A stretch of DNA of 64,000 bases from JAJDIA01 sp031555735 (lineage in GTDB: Bacteria; Bacteroidota; Bacteroidia; Bacteroidales; Tannerellaceae): contig JAVBUE010000020.1 in assembly GCA_031555735.1 (NCBI GenBank), positions 14,813-78,812 on the forward strand, written 5' to 3'. Positions 17,673 to 26,403 of the stretch are shown here, one piece after another. The position numbers were made by a program, and so were the translations under genes. The notes beneath the pieces were generated by a model. The model had not been told where the DNA came from, did no database searches, and saw only the letters and a program-made list of their open reading frames with translations. How positions within the stretch are numbered: the first letter of the stretch is position 1; every line of letters begins with the position of its first letter.

Positions 17673-17815
17673 TTCTTTACACGTTTTAGAACATAGCAAA
17701 GATTAAAAAACGATAATAAAATACGATATAAACCTTAACTAACTTTTTCTTTTTGTTTAAAACGGTTAAATGTAGAAAACGGCCGGACGTGAGTCTCTGC
17801 CGTTTTCTTTTTTTG
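17673..17815 (+). ncRNA. Candidate small RNA between bamA-like gene and cydB
   Basis: A -7 box at 17659-17666 and a strong terminator at 17775-17815 bracket about 140 bases with no reading frame. The 3' end is GAAAACGGC (17775-17783), a 15-base loop, GCCGTTTTC (17799-17807), then a T run. The interior is A/T rich with runs such as CTTAACTAACTTTTTC. Alternatively the hairpin serves only to end transcription of the convergent cydB or of the barrel gene. No Rfam family was recognised by eye. Confidence 0.4.
17775..17815 (+). terminator. Strong hairpin terminator
   Basis: Perfect 9-bp stem GAAAACGGC / GCCGTTTTC followed by a T-rich run to 17815. It lies between the barrel gene and the convergent cydB. 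Confidence 0.75.
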
Positions 17816-17838
17816 TATCCGGTGTATCCTTCCGCTGT

Positions 17839-19011
17839 TCAATAGGAGTGTCCGTCTTCACTCATCTCCTCATGGCCGATAGGTTCAGCATCCATCGCTT
17901 TCCACGCAAAGTAAATATAGGTTAATACGAACGGGATCAGCAGGGATACATATGTCATTACCTTCAGGGTGAACAGGCTGGACGAACTGTTTTGTATCGT
18001 GAGTGAGCTCTGCATGTCAGCCGTGGATGGATAATAGGCGGTGTTGTTCCAGCCGGTGCAAAGCAGCAGCGCCAATACCGCCAGTACCGTACCTCCTCCG
18101 GTAAGCCAGAACGCGTACTGCCCTTTTTTTCCGAACAGGATCAGGAGGATCCCCCAAAGGACGCCGATGATTCCGGTCACTAACAGTACAGCCAGTACCG
18201 GCAATGCAGTCAGGTTCGTGAGGTACGTGAACGGGTAAACGTCTATGATGCCTTCAGGATTGCTCTTGAAACCATCGGATAGAAGCAGGTGAATAAGAAA
18301 GACAAGGAAGAAAAGCAAAAACAAGGGTGCCTCCACACGCAGTTGTTTAAAACACCTGTGGTTGAACTCCTCCTTACGAATGTTAATCTGGAAATAGAGG
18401 ATGGCCAGTACCCGGGACAGGAAGAACACCGCCAGTCCCAGGCATACATTCCAGGGATTCAGGGCTGCTTCCAGTCCATGCCAGGGATTCGCCCAACTGG
18501 ATATGACCGGTGATCCGATTTGGGTAATCTGCTCTTTATTGACAATGAATTCCGCTCCCGTGAAGAACGTGCCCAGCGCCGTTCCCAGCAGGATCGGCCC
18601 GGCAATACCGTTGATGACCAGAAATATCTGATAGGTTTTCTTCCCTAATAAATTCCCCTTTTTTGCCTGGTATTCGTAAGATACGGCCTGGATCACGAAG
18701 CATAGCAGGATCAGCATCCATATCCAATAAGCGCCTCCGAAACTGGTGGAATAAAACAACGGGAAAGAAGCAAAGAAAGCACCCCCGAAGGTCACCAGCG
18801 TGGTAAAGGTGAACTCCCATTTCCGGCCGGTCGAATTCACAATCATTTTCTGTTCCATTTCTGTCTTGCCTAATGTGAACAGCAATGATTGTCCCCCCTG
18901 GACGAACAGCAGAAAAACCAGCAACCCGCCCAACAGGGAGATGATAAACCACCAGTAGGATTGCAACTCCTGGAGTGTGGGATTCCAAAATATATATAAT
19001 AATGTGTGCAT
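17839..19011 (-). CDS. cydB: Cytochrome bd oxidase subunit II
   Basis: Membrane subunit II of the cytochrome bd quinol oxidase, which reduces O2 to water at very low oxygen. The 390-aa protein has about nine hydrophobic helices, beginning WWFIISLLGGLLVFLLFVQGGQSLLF. Family segments include GRKWEFTFTTLVTFGGAFFASFPLFYSTSFGGAYW and the late YFAWKAMDAEPIG. It follows cydA by 11 bases in the same operon. Such oxidases support nanaerobic respiration in Bacteroidales. Confidence 0.95.
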   Translation of the reverse strand: MHTLLYIFWNPTLQELQSYWWFIISLLGGLLVFLLFVQGGQSLLFTLGKTEMEQKMIVNSTGRKWEFTFTTLVTFGGAFFASFPLFYSTSFGGAYWIWMLILLCFVIQAVSYEYQAKKGNLLGKKTYQIFLVINGIAGPILLGTALGTFFTGAEFIVNKEQITQIGSPVISSWANPWHGLEAALNPWNVCLGLAVFFLSRVLAILYFQINIRKEEFNHRCFKQLRVEAPLFLLFFLVFLIHLLLSDGFKSNPEGIIDVYPFTYLTNLTALPVLAVLLVTGIIGVLWGILLILFGKKGQYAFWLTGGGTVLAVLALLLCTGWNNTAYYPSTADMQSSLTIQNSSSSLFTLKVMTYVSLLIPFVLTYIYFAWKAMDAEPIGHEEMSEDGHSY

Positions 19012-19022
19012 AGTGGTATGAT

Positions 19023-20582
19023 TTAATGGGGTTTATCACTTGATTCAGGTCCTTTTCCGATCGCTTTCACCATGATGCCGATCTCGGCAATAAGCAATAC
19101 AGTGAAGAGGGCCAGGAAGAGGAAGAAGGTGAGTTGCACCGACGATACATCCAGTTTGGAAATGGCGGCGCTCGAAGGCAGGATATCCTGGATCACCCAC
19201 GGTTGACGCCCCACTTCAGCCACTATCCATCCTGCCTGGGTGGCAATGTAGGCCAGGGGGATCGACCAGAGGCATACATACTGCAGCCAACGGGTGCCGG
19301 CGAACTTCTTTTTATGCTCCCACAGCAGCGAAACAATGAAGAGGAGGATGAAGTAGCCGCCGAGGATCACCATGACCCGGAAGGAATAGAAGGTAAGGCT
19401 TACATTGGGGACCAACTCATTCACATCCCGGATGTAGCCGTAGCCAAAGTACGGATAGTTTGCTTCCAGTTTGGTGCGGTGAAGCTCTGCCGCGGCCATG
19501 TCTTTGTTTTTTTTCGCTGTCCGGTAATCGGCCAGGGCCTGAATGGCGGTTTGTCCTTTGGCGATCTTTTCGGCTGCCGATAAGGCGACTGTCCCCTGCC
19601 GGGTGGTGTAACCGCCTTCAATCAGGTTGGTGATGCCAGGCACATAACCGTCTATTTTCCGTTCGGCCAGCAGGGATAGCATGTTCGGAAGTTGTATGTT
19701 GAACAGGAACGGATCCACTCCGTCGTCGTAGCGTTGCTTCTCGGGGTTCAACAGGCCGAAGGCTACCAATCCCACGCCGTTTCCGCCTTCATACAGTCCT
19801 TCCATAGCTGCCAGTTTCATTGGTTGTTTCTGTGCTACTTCGTATCCCGATTTATCTCCGGTGAAAGCGATCAGTAAGGAGGCGACCAGCCCGAACAGGG
19901 CACCCACCCGGATGCTCGACAGGGCAAAGGCGGTGTCCCGCTTTTTGAGGAGGTACCAACTGCTGACGCCTACCACGAACACACCTCCCAATACCCATCC
20001 GGAGAGAACCGTATGGAAAAATTTGTTGATGGCGACAGGCGACAGGGCTACCGCCCAGAAGTCGGACATCTCATTGCGTACCGTATCGGGGTTGAACGCC
20101 ATGCCTACCGGATATTGCATCCAGGCATTGGCGATCAGGATCCATAAAGCGGAGAGGGTGGCGCCGGTCACCGTCAGCCAGGTAGAAGCCAGGTGGTAGC
20201 CTTTGCTCACTTTGTTCCAGCCGAAAAACATGACAGCGATAAAGGTGGCTTCCATGAAAAAGGCCAGGATCCCTTCAATCGCCAGGGGGGCGCCGAAGAT
20301 GTCTCCCACGAACCAACTGTAATTCGACCAGTTGGTGCCGAACTCAAATTCAAGGATCAGCCCGGTGGCAATGCCGATCGCGAAGTTGATCCCAAACAGT
20401 TTCATCCAATACCGGGCGGCTGTTTTCCAGTGTTCATTCCCGGTTTTGTAATAGATGGTTTCCATGACAGCCTGGATGATCCCCAGACCCAGCGTCAGTG
20501 GTACGAACAACCAGTGATACATGGCCGTGAGCGCGAATTGTGCCCTCGACCAATCAATTAAAGCAGTATCAATACTTCCCAT
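19023..20582 (-). CDS. cydA: Cytochrome bd oxidase subunit I
   Basis: Heme-bearing subunit I of the bd quinol oxidase in the inner membrane. The 519-aa protein starts with WSRAQFALTAMYHWLFVPLT, containing the conserved N-terminal His heme ligand. LEFEFGTNWSNYSWFVGDIFGAPLAIEG, the quinol-loop region after DKSGYEVAQKQPMKLAAMEG, and VAEVGRQPWVIQ (the GRQPW motif) are clear family hallmarks. It lies between the DUF4492 gene and cydB. Confidence 0.97.
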   Translation of the reverse strand: MGSIDTALIDWSRAQFALTAMYHWLFVPLTLGLGIIQAVMETIYYKTGNEHWKTAARYWMKLFGINFAIGIATGLILEFEFGTNWSNYSWFVGDIFGAPLAIEGILAFFMEATFIAVMFFGWNKVSKGYHLASTWLTVTGATLSALWILIANAWMQYPVGMAFNPDTVRNEMSDFWAVALSPVAINKFFHTVLSGWVLGGVFVVGVSSWYLLKKRDTAFALSSIRVGALFGLVASLLIAFTGDKSGYEVAQKQPMKLAAMEGLYEGGNGVGLVAFGLLNPEKQRYDDGVDPFLFNIQLPNMLSLLAERKIDGYVPGITNLIEGGYTTRQGTVALSAAEKIAKGQTAIQALADYRTAKKNKDMAAAELHRTKLEANYPYFGYGYIRDVNELVPNVSLTFYSFRVMVILGGYFILLFIVSLLWEHKKKFAGTRWLQYVCLWSIPLAYIATQAGWIVAEVGRQPWVIQDILPSSAAISKLDVSSVQLTFFLFLALFTVLLIAEIGIMVKAIGKGPESSDKPH

Positions 20583-20594
20583 ATGATAAAATTT

Positions 20595-20816
20595 TTAAGG
20601 TATAGCAGATCTTTCAATTAACTCTTCGGATACATACCGGCTTTTCCCTGTCGCGTTCCCGTATTGTTTGAGAAAGGAGGGGAAGAAGAATAACTTAAGG
20701 ACAAAGAACATGATAAACAGTTTGATCAGGATGATACACCAGAGCGTTTTGCCCAGCGTCATCGCCTTGAATCCCTCCAGGTAAAAGTGGAAGACACGTG
20801 CCGGAAATGGTTTCAT
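20595..20816 (-). CDS. DUF4492 protein, cyd operon leader gene
   Basis: A 73-aa protein with one TM helix near 27-46 (IILIKLFIMFFVLKLFFFP) flanked by charged ends. The position immediately before cydA, 12 bases away, and the sequence match DUF4492, a small Bacteroidetes protein regularly encoded at the head of cydAB. By analogy with CydX it may be a small accessory subunit of the oxidase, but that is inference. Confidence 0.8.
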   Translation of the reverse strand: MKPFPARVFHFYLEGFKAMTLGKTLWCIILIKLFIMFFVLKLFFFPSFLKQYGNATGKSRYVSEELIERSAIP

Positions 20817-20873
20817 CTGTGAATATCTTTCTATAATAACTGTTAAATCGGCCGGAAAGTTCGCCGGTCACAA

Positions 20874-20903
20874 CAAATGTAAACCTTTTTGCTGAAAGGC
20901 AAA
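20874..20903 (-). promoter_or_regulatory. Promoter of the DUF4492-cydAB operon
   Basis: The minus strand has TTTG (20900-20903), an 18-base spacer, and TACATTTG (20874-20881), a good fit to -33/-7 spacing, 58 bases before the DUF4492 start. The rest of the 303-base gap shows only a plus-strand -7 box at 21034 and no gene. Confidence 0.55.
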
Positions 20904-21033
20904 CAATCCGGTAATCAAATTTGTCTATCGCGAAATAAATGACATAGATCAAATAGTGAGGCTATACTGTTAAAAAAGATTATTTTGCCGGAAGAAAGCG
21001 ACACCGGAACTATGCCTGTCACACAGTATTGGC

Positions 21034-21041
21034 TATATTTG
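21034..21041 (+). promoter_or_regulatory. -7 box for the first Gfo/Idh/MocA gene
   Basis: TATATTTG is an exact TAnnTTTG match 79 bases before the ATG at 21120. Confidence 0.45.
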
Positions 21042-21119
21042 CGTCACTTTGTGTGGTGATAGGGCACAGGCTACAGGTAAAAAGATCATTTAAGTGCTAA
21101 TTTATAATAAAGTATTACT

Positions 21120-22601
21120 ATGTCAAACATTTCAAGAAGGATTTTTCTTCAAAGAGGGGCAACGGCAGCAGCCGCATTGACCATTGTTCCAAACACTATT
21201 CTTGGTAAGAGCCATGGTTACACAGCTCCTACGGATAAGTTGAATATCGCCGGTATCGGTATCGGAGGTATGGGTAATGCAAACTTGACACACATGGCAA
21301 CAGAGAATTTCGTGGCTCTCTGCGACGTGGACTGGAAGTACGCCAAACCGGTATTCGACCATTATTCACAGGCTAAAAAATACTGGGACTATCGGAAGAT
21401 GTTCGATGAAATGGGTAAGTCGATCGATGCTGTAATGGTGGCTACTGCCGACCATACGCACTGTATCATCGCTGCCGATGCCATCACGATGGGCAAGCAT
21501 GCGTATGTGCAAAAACCGTTGACACACTCTGTCTATGAATCCCGTTTGCTGACGAAACTGGCTGCCAAGCACCAGGTTGCCACCCAGATGGGTAACCAAG
21601 GCTCATCCGCTGAAGGCGTTGACCTGATCTGCGAATGGATCTGGAACGGTGAGATCGGTGAGATCACCAAGGTGGAAGCATTCACCGACCGTCCGATTTG
21701 GCCGCAAGGGCTGATGACTCCGGAAAAAGCCGACAAGATCCCTTCCACATTGAACTGGGATTTGTTCACCGGCCCGGCTGAAATGCGTCCGTATAACGCT
21801 GTTTACCATCCTTGGAACTGGCGCGGCTGGTGGGCGTATGGTACGGGAGCGTTGGGCGATATGGCCTGCCATATCTTGCATCCGGTATTCAAAGGCTTGA
21901 AGCTGGGTTATCCTACCAAAGTACAGGGTTCTTCCACGCTGTTGCTGAAAGACTGCGCTCCGCAGGCTCAGTACGTGCGTCTGACTTTCCCTGCTCGTGA
22001 CAATATGCCGAAGGTTGCCATGCCTGAAGTACAGGTGCACTGGTATGACGGTGGTTTGAAACCCGACATGCCTTGCGGATGGCCGGCAGGTAAAGATATG
22101 AACGACAGTGGTGGTGCCGTGATCTTCCACGGAACAAAAGATACGCTGATCTGCGGTTGTTATGGTGTGAATCCGTGGTTGATGTCAGGTCGCAAGCCGA
22201 ACGCTCCGAAGGTATGCCGTCGCGTGGCGAAGGCTACGGAAGGTGGTCACGAACAAGACTGGATCCGTGCCTGTAAAGAAAGCACGGCTAACCGTGTGAT
22301 GACGAAATCCGACTTCTCCGAAGCCGGTCCGTTCAACGAAATGGTGGTAATGGGTGTATTGGCAGTCCGCCTGCAGAACCTGAACAAGGAATTGCATTGG
22401 GACGGTCCGAACATGCAGTTTACCAACCTGACGGATAACGAGCAGATCGAGATCATTATCAAAGACGGTTTCAAAGTGCACGATGGTCACCCGACGTTTG
22501 ATAAACCCAAAACTCCGCCGATCAACGCGAAACAGTTTGCCGCCGAACTGATCAAGCACAACTATCGCGATGGCTGGAAGTTGGTTGACATGCCCAGATA
22601 A
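21120..22601 (+). CDS. Gfo/Idh/MocA oxidoreductase, exported
   Basis: NAD(P)-dependent oxidoreductase of 493 aa. The N-terminus NISRRIFLQRGATAAAALT is a twin-arginine-type signal, so the folded, cofactor-loaded enzyme is probably exported. The Rossmann motif is GIGIGGMGNANL near 46-57. MGKHAYVQKPLTHSVYE near 125-141 holds the catalytic-region Lys-Pro of the family. The next gene encodes a DUF1080 protein. Such pairs have been linked to 3-keto-glycoside formation and cleavage in Bacteroides, so this enzyme may oxidise glycosides at C3. Substrate is inferred from context. Confidence 0.88.
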   Translation: MSNISRRIFLQRGATAAAALTIVPNTILGKSHGYTAPTDKLNIAGIGIGGMGNANLTHMATENFVALCDVDWKYAKPVFDHYSQAKKYWDYRKMFDEMGKSIDAVMVATADHTHCIIAADAITMGKHAYVQKPLTHSVYESRLLTKLAAKHQVATQMGNQGSSAEGVDLICEWIWNGEIGEITKVEAFTDRPIWPQGLMTPEKADKIPSTLNWDLFTGPAEMRPYNAVYHPWNWRGWWAYGTGALGDMACHILHPVFKGLKLGYPTKVQGSSTLLLKDCAPQAQYVRLTFPARDNMPKVAMPEVQVHWYDGGLKPDMPCGWPAGKDMNDSGGAVIFHGTKDTLICGCYGVNPWLMSGRKPNAPKVCRRVAKATEGGHEQDWIRACKESTANRVMTKSDFSEAGPFNEMVVMGVLAVRLQNLNKELHWDGPNMQFTNLTDNEQIEIIIKDGFKVHDGHPTFDKPKTPPINAKQFAAELIKHNYRDGWKLVDMPR

Positions 22602-22627
22602 TCTTTACCAATTAATGTATATTTAAA

Positions 22628-23512
22628 ATGAAAAATGTAATTGTATTAGCAAGTGCAGTTGTTATGATGGGTTCATTGGTTTCATGTGGTGGCGGTGGTT
22701 TGTCCAAACCTGCCGAACCGTGGGAAGACATCACGATCCAGACACAGGAAATTCCCGTGACTCCGGAAGATACTGTTATCCCGGCTTACACTATTCTGGA
22801 AAAGACCCAGTACGATTTGGCAAAGTTTGCAATGGACAAGGATGGTTACTACATCCTCTTTGATGGCAAAACGTTCAATGGATGGCGTGGTTACGGCCGC
22901 GACAATGTACCCGCCCGTTGGGTGGTTGACGAAGCTGAAAAGGCGATCAAATTCGTTGGCTCTGGTGCTGGTGAAGCACAGGCTGCGGATGGTGGCGACC
23001 TGATCTTCGGTCACAAGTTCAAAAACTTTGAACTCTCTATCGACTGGAAGGTGGCGAAAGGTTCCAACTCCGGTATCTTCTATCTCGCACAGGAAATCCA
23101 GGGACAGCCGATCTACATCTCCGCTCCCGAAAGCCAGGTGCTGGATAACGCGAACCACCCGGATGCCAAGATGGGTGTGGACAACAATCGTCAGTCGTCT
23201 TCTCTGTACGACATGATCCCTGCCAAACCGCAGAACGCCAAACCGTTCGGCGAATGGAACAACACCACGATCACTGTCTTCAAGGGCACGGTGTTGCACC
23301 AGCAAAATGGCGCCAACGTGGTTGAATACCACCTCTGGACTCCGCAGTGGAAAGAAATGCTCGACAAGAGCAAATTCAGCAAAGAAGCATGGCCGTTGGC
23401 TTATGATCTGCTGTTGAATTGCGGTGGAGCAAACCACGAAGGTTACATCGGTCTCCAGGATCATGGCGATGATGTTTGGTTCCGTAACATTAGAGTTAAA
23501 ATTTTGGATTAA
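22628..23512 (+). CDS. DUF1080 lipoprotein, putative 3-keto-glycoside hydrolase
   Basis: A 294-aa lipoprotein: signal peptide with lipobox ending SLVSC (Cys20), a linker, then the DUF1080 (3-keto-disaccharide hydrolase) jelly-roll. Family motifs are LFDGKTFNGWRGYG near 78-91, GDLIFGHKFKNFELSIDWKV, KGSNSGIFYL, ESQVLDN, and the ending GYIGLQDHGDDVWFRNIRVK. This family cleaves or hydrates 3-keto-sugars produced by partner Gfo/Idh/MocA dehydrogenases. It lies 26 bases after such a gene and ends at a strong terminator. Confidence 0.9.
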   Translation: MKNVIVLASAVVMMGSLVSCGGGGLSKPAEPWEDITIQTQEIPVTPEDTVIPAYTILEKTQYDLAKFAMDKDGYYILFDGKTFNGWRGYGRDNVPARWVVDEAEKAIKFVGSGAGEAQAADGGDLIFGHKFKNFELSIDWKVAKGSNSGIFYLAQEIQGQPIYISAPESQVLDNANHPDAKMGVDNNRQSSSLYDMIPAKPQNAKPFGEWNNTTITVFKGTVLHQQNGANVVEYHLWTPQWKEMLDKSKFSKEAWPLAYDLLLNCGGANHEGYIGLQDHGDDVWFRNIRVKILD

Positions 23513-23545
23513 TCCAGCTTACGGATATCACTTTGTATTTTAGGG

Positions 23546-23591
23546 AATACCCGAAGCTTGGCTTAACAGTTAAGGCTTCGGGTATTTTTTT
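23546..23591 (+). terminator. Terminator after the DUF1080 gene
   Basis: AATACCCGAAGC (23546-23557) and GCTTCGGGTATT (23575-23586) form a perfect 12-bp stem, followed by a T run. It ends the first oxidoreductase/DUF1080 unit. Confidence 0.9.
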
Positions 23592-23656
23592 TGGACTTAA
23601 ACCTGACATTTCCCGTATCTCAATTGTTTAGACTATTAGAAATACTAAGAAAAAAA

Positions 23657-24163
23657 ATGAAAGCAGATTACAACTATTCAAAGGCCCAGTTTACCTGGCT
23701 GATGGTACTGCGCCTTTTTATCGGCTGGCATTTCATGTATGAAGGAATGGTAAAGATCCTGAATCCGCATTGGACGTCTTTGCCCTATCTTCTGGACTCG
23801 AAAGGACCGGCCGCTTCCTTTTTCATTGAGTTGACGCAGAACGCCGACTTGATGGTAATGGTTAACTACGTGAATGAGTATGCCCTGTTGCTGATCGGTT
23901 TAGGGTTAACACTGGGATTGCTGTACCGGCTGTCGTCCGTTTGTGGCATGGTGCTCTTAGCCATGTACACCCTGTCTCACCCGTCTTTTATCGGAGCGGT
24001 CTATATGATGCCATTCGAAGGTTCTTACCTGTGGGTGGATAAGAACTTAGTCGAATTGGCTGCCTTGGGGTTAATGTGTGTCTTCCCGACATCACAGATA
24101 TGTGGTCTCGACCGTGTGTTGGGTCGTATGTGCCCGTCGTTGGTTAAATATAAGCTTATTTGA
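23657..24163 (+). CDS. DoxX family membrane protein
   Basis: About 168 aa from the ATG at 23657, which is preceded by a purine-rich stretch. Four hydrophobic helices are visible, with the DoxX signature LRLFIGWHFMYEGMVKILNP near 16-35 and a late VELAALGLMCVFP. The DoxX family includes quinone-linked membrane proteins of varied role. It overlaps or abuts the second Gfo/Idh/MocA gene, so the pair is co-transcribed. A role in passing electrons from a sugar dehydrogenase to the quinone pool is possible but inferred. Confidence 0.8.
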   Translation: MKADYNYSKAQFTWLMVLRLFIGWHFMYEGMVKILNPHWTSLPYLLDSKGPAASFFIELTQNADLMVMVNYVNEYALLLIGLGLTLGLLYRLSSVCGMVLLAMYTLSHPSFIGAVYMMPFEGSYLWVDKNLVELAALGLMCVFPTSQICGLDRVLGRMCPSLVKYKLI

Positions 24164-24165
24164 GT

Positions 24166-25821
24166 ATGTCTGAAGAAGTAAAAAATACCCCTGAACGGGA
24201 ACATGAACCGGACAAAGGACGCAGGGAAGTACTGAAAACGCTTGCTACCGTACCGGTATTGGGCGCACTGGCTTATGGTGTGTACCAGAAACGCAAGGAC
24301 GCACTGAAAGATCGCAACATCTCCGATGTATTCCAGTTGAGCAACCGGCAGGCGGCTTACCTTGAACCGGAACAGGGAGGCAAACAGATCCGCCTCGGTG
24401 TGATCGGTTTCGGTATCCGCGGCAAACAGTTGCTGCGCGCCGCCGGCTTTGCCGAACCCACGTGGATCGATGCCCGTATTGCCGACTCGAAACGGAATAA
24501 GAACGATACCCGCTACCAGCAATACCTCGAGCAGGACGACCTGAATATCGTAGTGAATGGCGTATGCGATATCTTCGATGTATTTGCCGACCAGGCTATC
24601 CTCGCCTGCTCCAACATCAACCGGGAAGGTACGGAGGGTACGTTCGGCAAGGCGCCGAAACGATACCGCCACTACCAGGAGTTGCTGGCTGCCGACGATA
24701 TCGATGCCGTGATCATTGCCGCTCCCGACCATTGGCATGGAACTATGGCGATGGATGCCGCCAAAGCCGGTAAACATGTATATGTGGAAAAACCCATGTC
24801 GTGGACGGTTCCGGAAACCTACATGATCCGCGACGTGGTGAAAGAAGCAGGTATCGTTTTCCAGTTAGGCCACCAGGGACGGCAGACCGACTGTTACCAG
24901 AAGGCGGAAGAGATCATCGGCAACGGATTGCTGGGGAACGTCAACCTGATTGAGGTATGCACCAACCGCAACTCGCCGAACGGCGCCTGGGTATATGATA
25001 TCATTGAAGGATCGAATCCGGAGACGATCGACTGGCATCAGTTCGAAGGCAACCCCGACCGCATCAAAGAGTATATGGACTATATGACCAAATACAAACT
25101 CGAACGGTATGTCGGACCGGAAGAACGAAACCGCTTCAGCCTCGAACGTTTCTTCCGCTGGCGCTGCTGGTGGGATTACAGTACGGGGTTGTCGGGCGAC
25201 TTGTTGACGCACGAATACGATGCCGTCAACCAGATCATGCATGTCGGTATCCCGCATTCGGCTACCTCGTCGGGCGGTATCTATTTCTTCAAGGATGGAC
25301 GTACCGTGCCCGATGTGTTGCAAACCACTTTCGAGTTTCCGAAGCAGAACCTCACCATGCTCTATAGCGCCACGTTGGCGAGCAGCCGCAACCGGGGCAA
25401 GGTATTTATGGGTACGGACGCGTCGATGGAAGTGTCCAACATCTTGGAAATCACTGTCGATCAAGATTCGGCCCGGTATAAGGAAAAGATCGCGCAAGGC
25501 GTGATTCCTACCGACAGTCCGTTCTATACCTATGTGCCGGGACAGAACAGTTCAGACACGGTAACATCGGCGACTGAATTATACTTTGCCAAACGTGGTC
25601 TGCTTTATACCTATGTGAATGGGAAGCGCTACGATACCACCCACCTGCATATCCGTGAGTGGCTGGAATGTATCCGCCAGCAGAAAACGCCGAGTTGCAA
25701 CATCGACCAGGCGTTTGAAGAAGCGATTACCGCCCACATGGGAACACGTGCCTACCTCGAAGGCCGTACCATGTATTGGGATCCGGACAAGCAGGAGATC
25801 GTACGGGGTGAGCTTGCCTGA
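24166..25821 (+). CDS. Gfo/Idh/MocA oxidoreductase, membrane-anchored or Tat-exported
   Basis: A 551-aa oxidoreductase from ATG 24166; a TTG two codons earlier would overlap the DoxX stop. GRREVLKTLATVPVLGALAY near 20-39 is a twin-Arg-like signal or anchor. The Rossmann motif is GVIGFGIRGKQLL near 78-90. DAVIIAAPDHWHGTMAMDAA and GKHVYVEKPMSWTVPETY carry the catalytic Lys region. The rest matches large Bacteroidetes family members with an extended C-domain. Context with DoxX and DUF1080 suggests oxidation of a glycoside in the periplasm. Confidence 0.85.
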   Translation: MSEEVKNTPEREHEPDKGRREVLKTLATVPVLGALAYGVYQKRKDALKDRNISDVFQLSNRQAAYLEPEQGGKQIRLGVIGFGIRGKQLLRAAGFAEPTWIDARIADSKRNKNDTRYQQYLEQDDLNIVVNGVCDIFDVFADQAILACSNINREGTEGTFGKAPKRYRHYQELLAADDIDAVIIAAPDHWHGTMAMDAAKAGKHVYVEKPMSWTVPETYMIRDVVKEAGIVFQLGHQGRQTDCYQKAEEIIGNGLLGNVNLIEVCTNRNSPNGAWVYDIIEGSNPETIDWHQFEGNPDRIKEYMDYMTKYKLERYVGPEERNRFSLERFFRWRCWWDYSTGLSGDLLTHEYDAVNQIMHVGIPHSATSSGGIYFFKDGRTVPDVLQTTFEFPKQNLTMLYSATLASSRNRGKVFMGTDASMEVSNILEITVDQDSARYKEKIAQGVIPTDSPFYTYVPGQNSSDTVTSATELYFAKRGLLYTYVNGKRYDTTHLHIREWLECIRQQKTPSCNIDQAFEEAITAHMGTRAYLEGRTMYWDPDKQEIVRGELA

Positions 25822-25850
25822 TCCAGGCTAACGCATGCTATCATCCATAC

Positions 25851-25883
25851 AAGAGGGCGCCCGTTCTGAACAGGCGTCCTCTT
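25851..25883 (+). terminator. Hairpin after the second oxidoreductase
   Basis: AAGAGGGCGCC (25851-25861) and GGCGTCCTCTT (25873-25883) form an 11-bp stem with one G-T wobble. The T tract is short. Confidence 0.6.
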
Positions 25884-25992
25884 TGGGTATAGAAAAGTAC
25901 GGAGAAAAAAGAGCCCTTTCTTTGTAACCGCCTGCGCGCGTACATTGTCTTATAAGCAGAAAGGAAGTACTAACACACTAAATGTAAGCGAT

Positions 25993-26394
25993 ATGGAAGA
26001 TTGGATTGTGATTCCCATACTGGGGATCGTTTTTGGATGCGGAATCCCCGTCATTGTAGGTTCTATTCTGGGATTCCAGTATATAAAAGGGCGGAATGCC
26101 GAACGTTTGGCGATGATTACGCAGGGTATCATCCCGCAGGAGTATCCGAAACCGCTCCGGAAAGTGAACCGTTATGCCGCCTTGCGGAACGGCTTGGTAC
26201 TGGTCGGTATCGGATCCGGTATTTTTCTGGGTGTTTTCTCCGCGCAGGGAATGGTTCCCCGTATATGGGAGGAAATGTTTATCGCTTCCCTGGCGGTCAT
26301 CCTGGGCGGCGTTGGTTTCGTAACCTATTTTTTCCTGGCCCGGAACATGGAACGGAAAGACGACGCCTATACCCAACGCCAGGAGAGAGTGTAG
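25993..26394 (+). CDS. DUF6249-like small membrane protein
   Basis: About 133 aa from ATG 25993, with three hydrophobic helices near 3-28, 58-80 and 93-112 and a charged tail. An N-terminal TM helix followed by NAERLAMITQGIIPQEYPKP is typical of DUF6249-type proteins found beside ECF sigma genes in Bacteroidales. Function is unknown. It is 9 bases upstream of the sigma gene and probably part of the same operon. Confidence 0.6.
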   Translation: MEDWIVIPILGIVFGCGIPVIVGSILGFQYIKGRNAERLAMITQGIIPQEYPKPLRKVNRYAALRNGLVLVGIGSGIFLGVFSAQGMVPRIWEEMFIASLAVILGGVGFVTYFFLARNMERKDDAYTQRQERV

Positions 26395-26403
26395 TTCCAC
26401 GGA

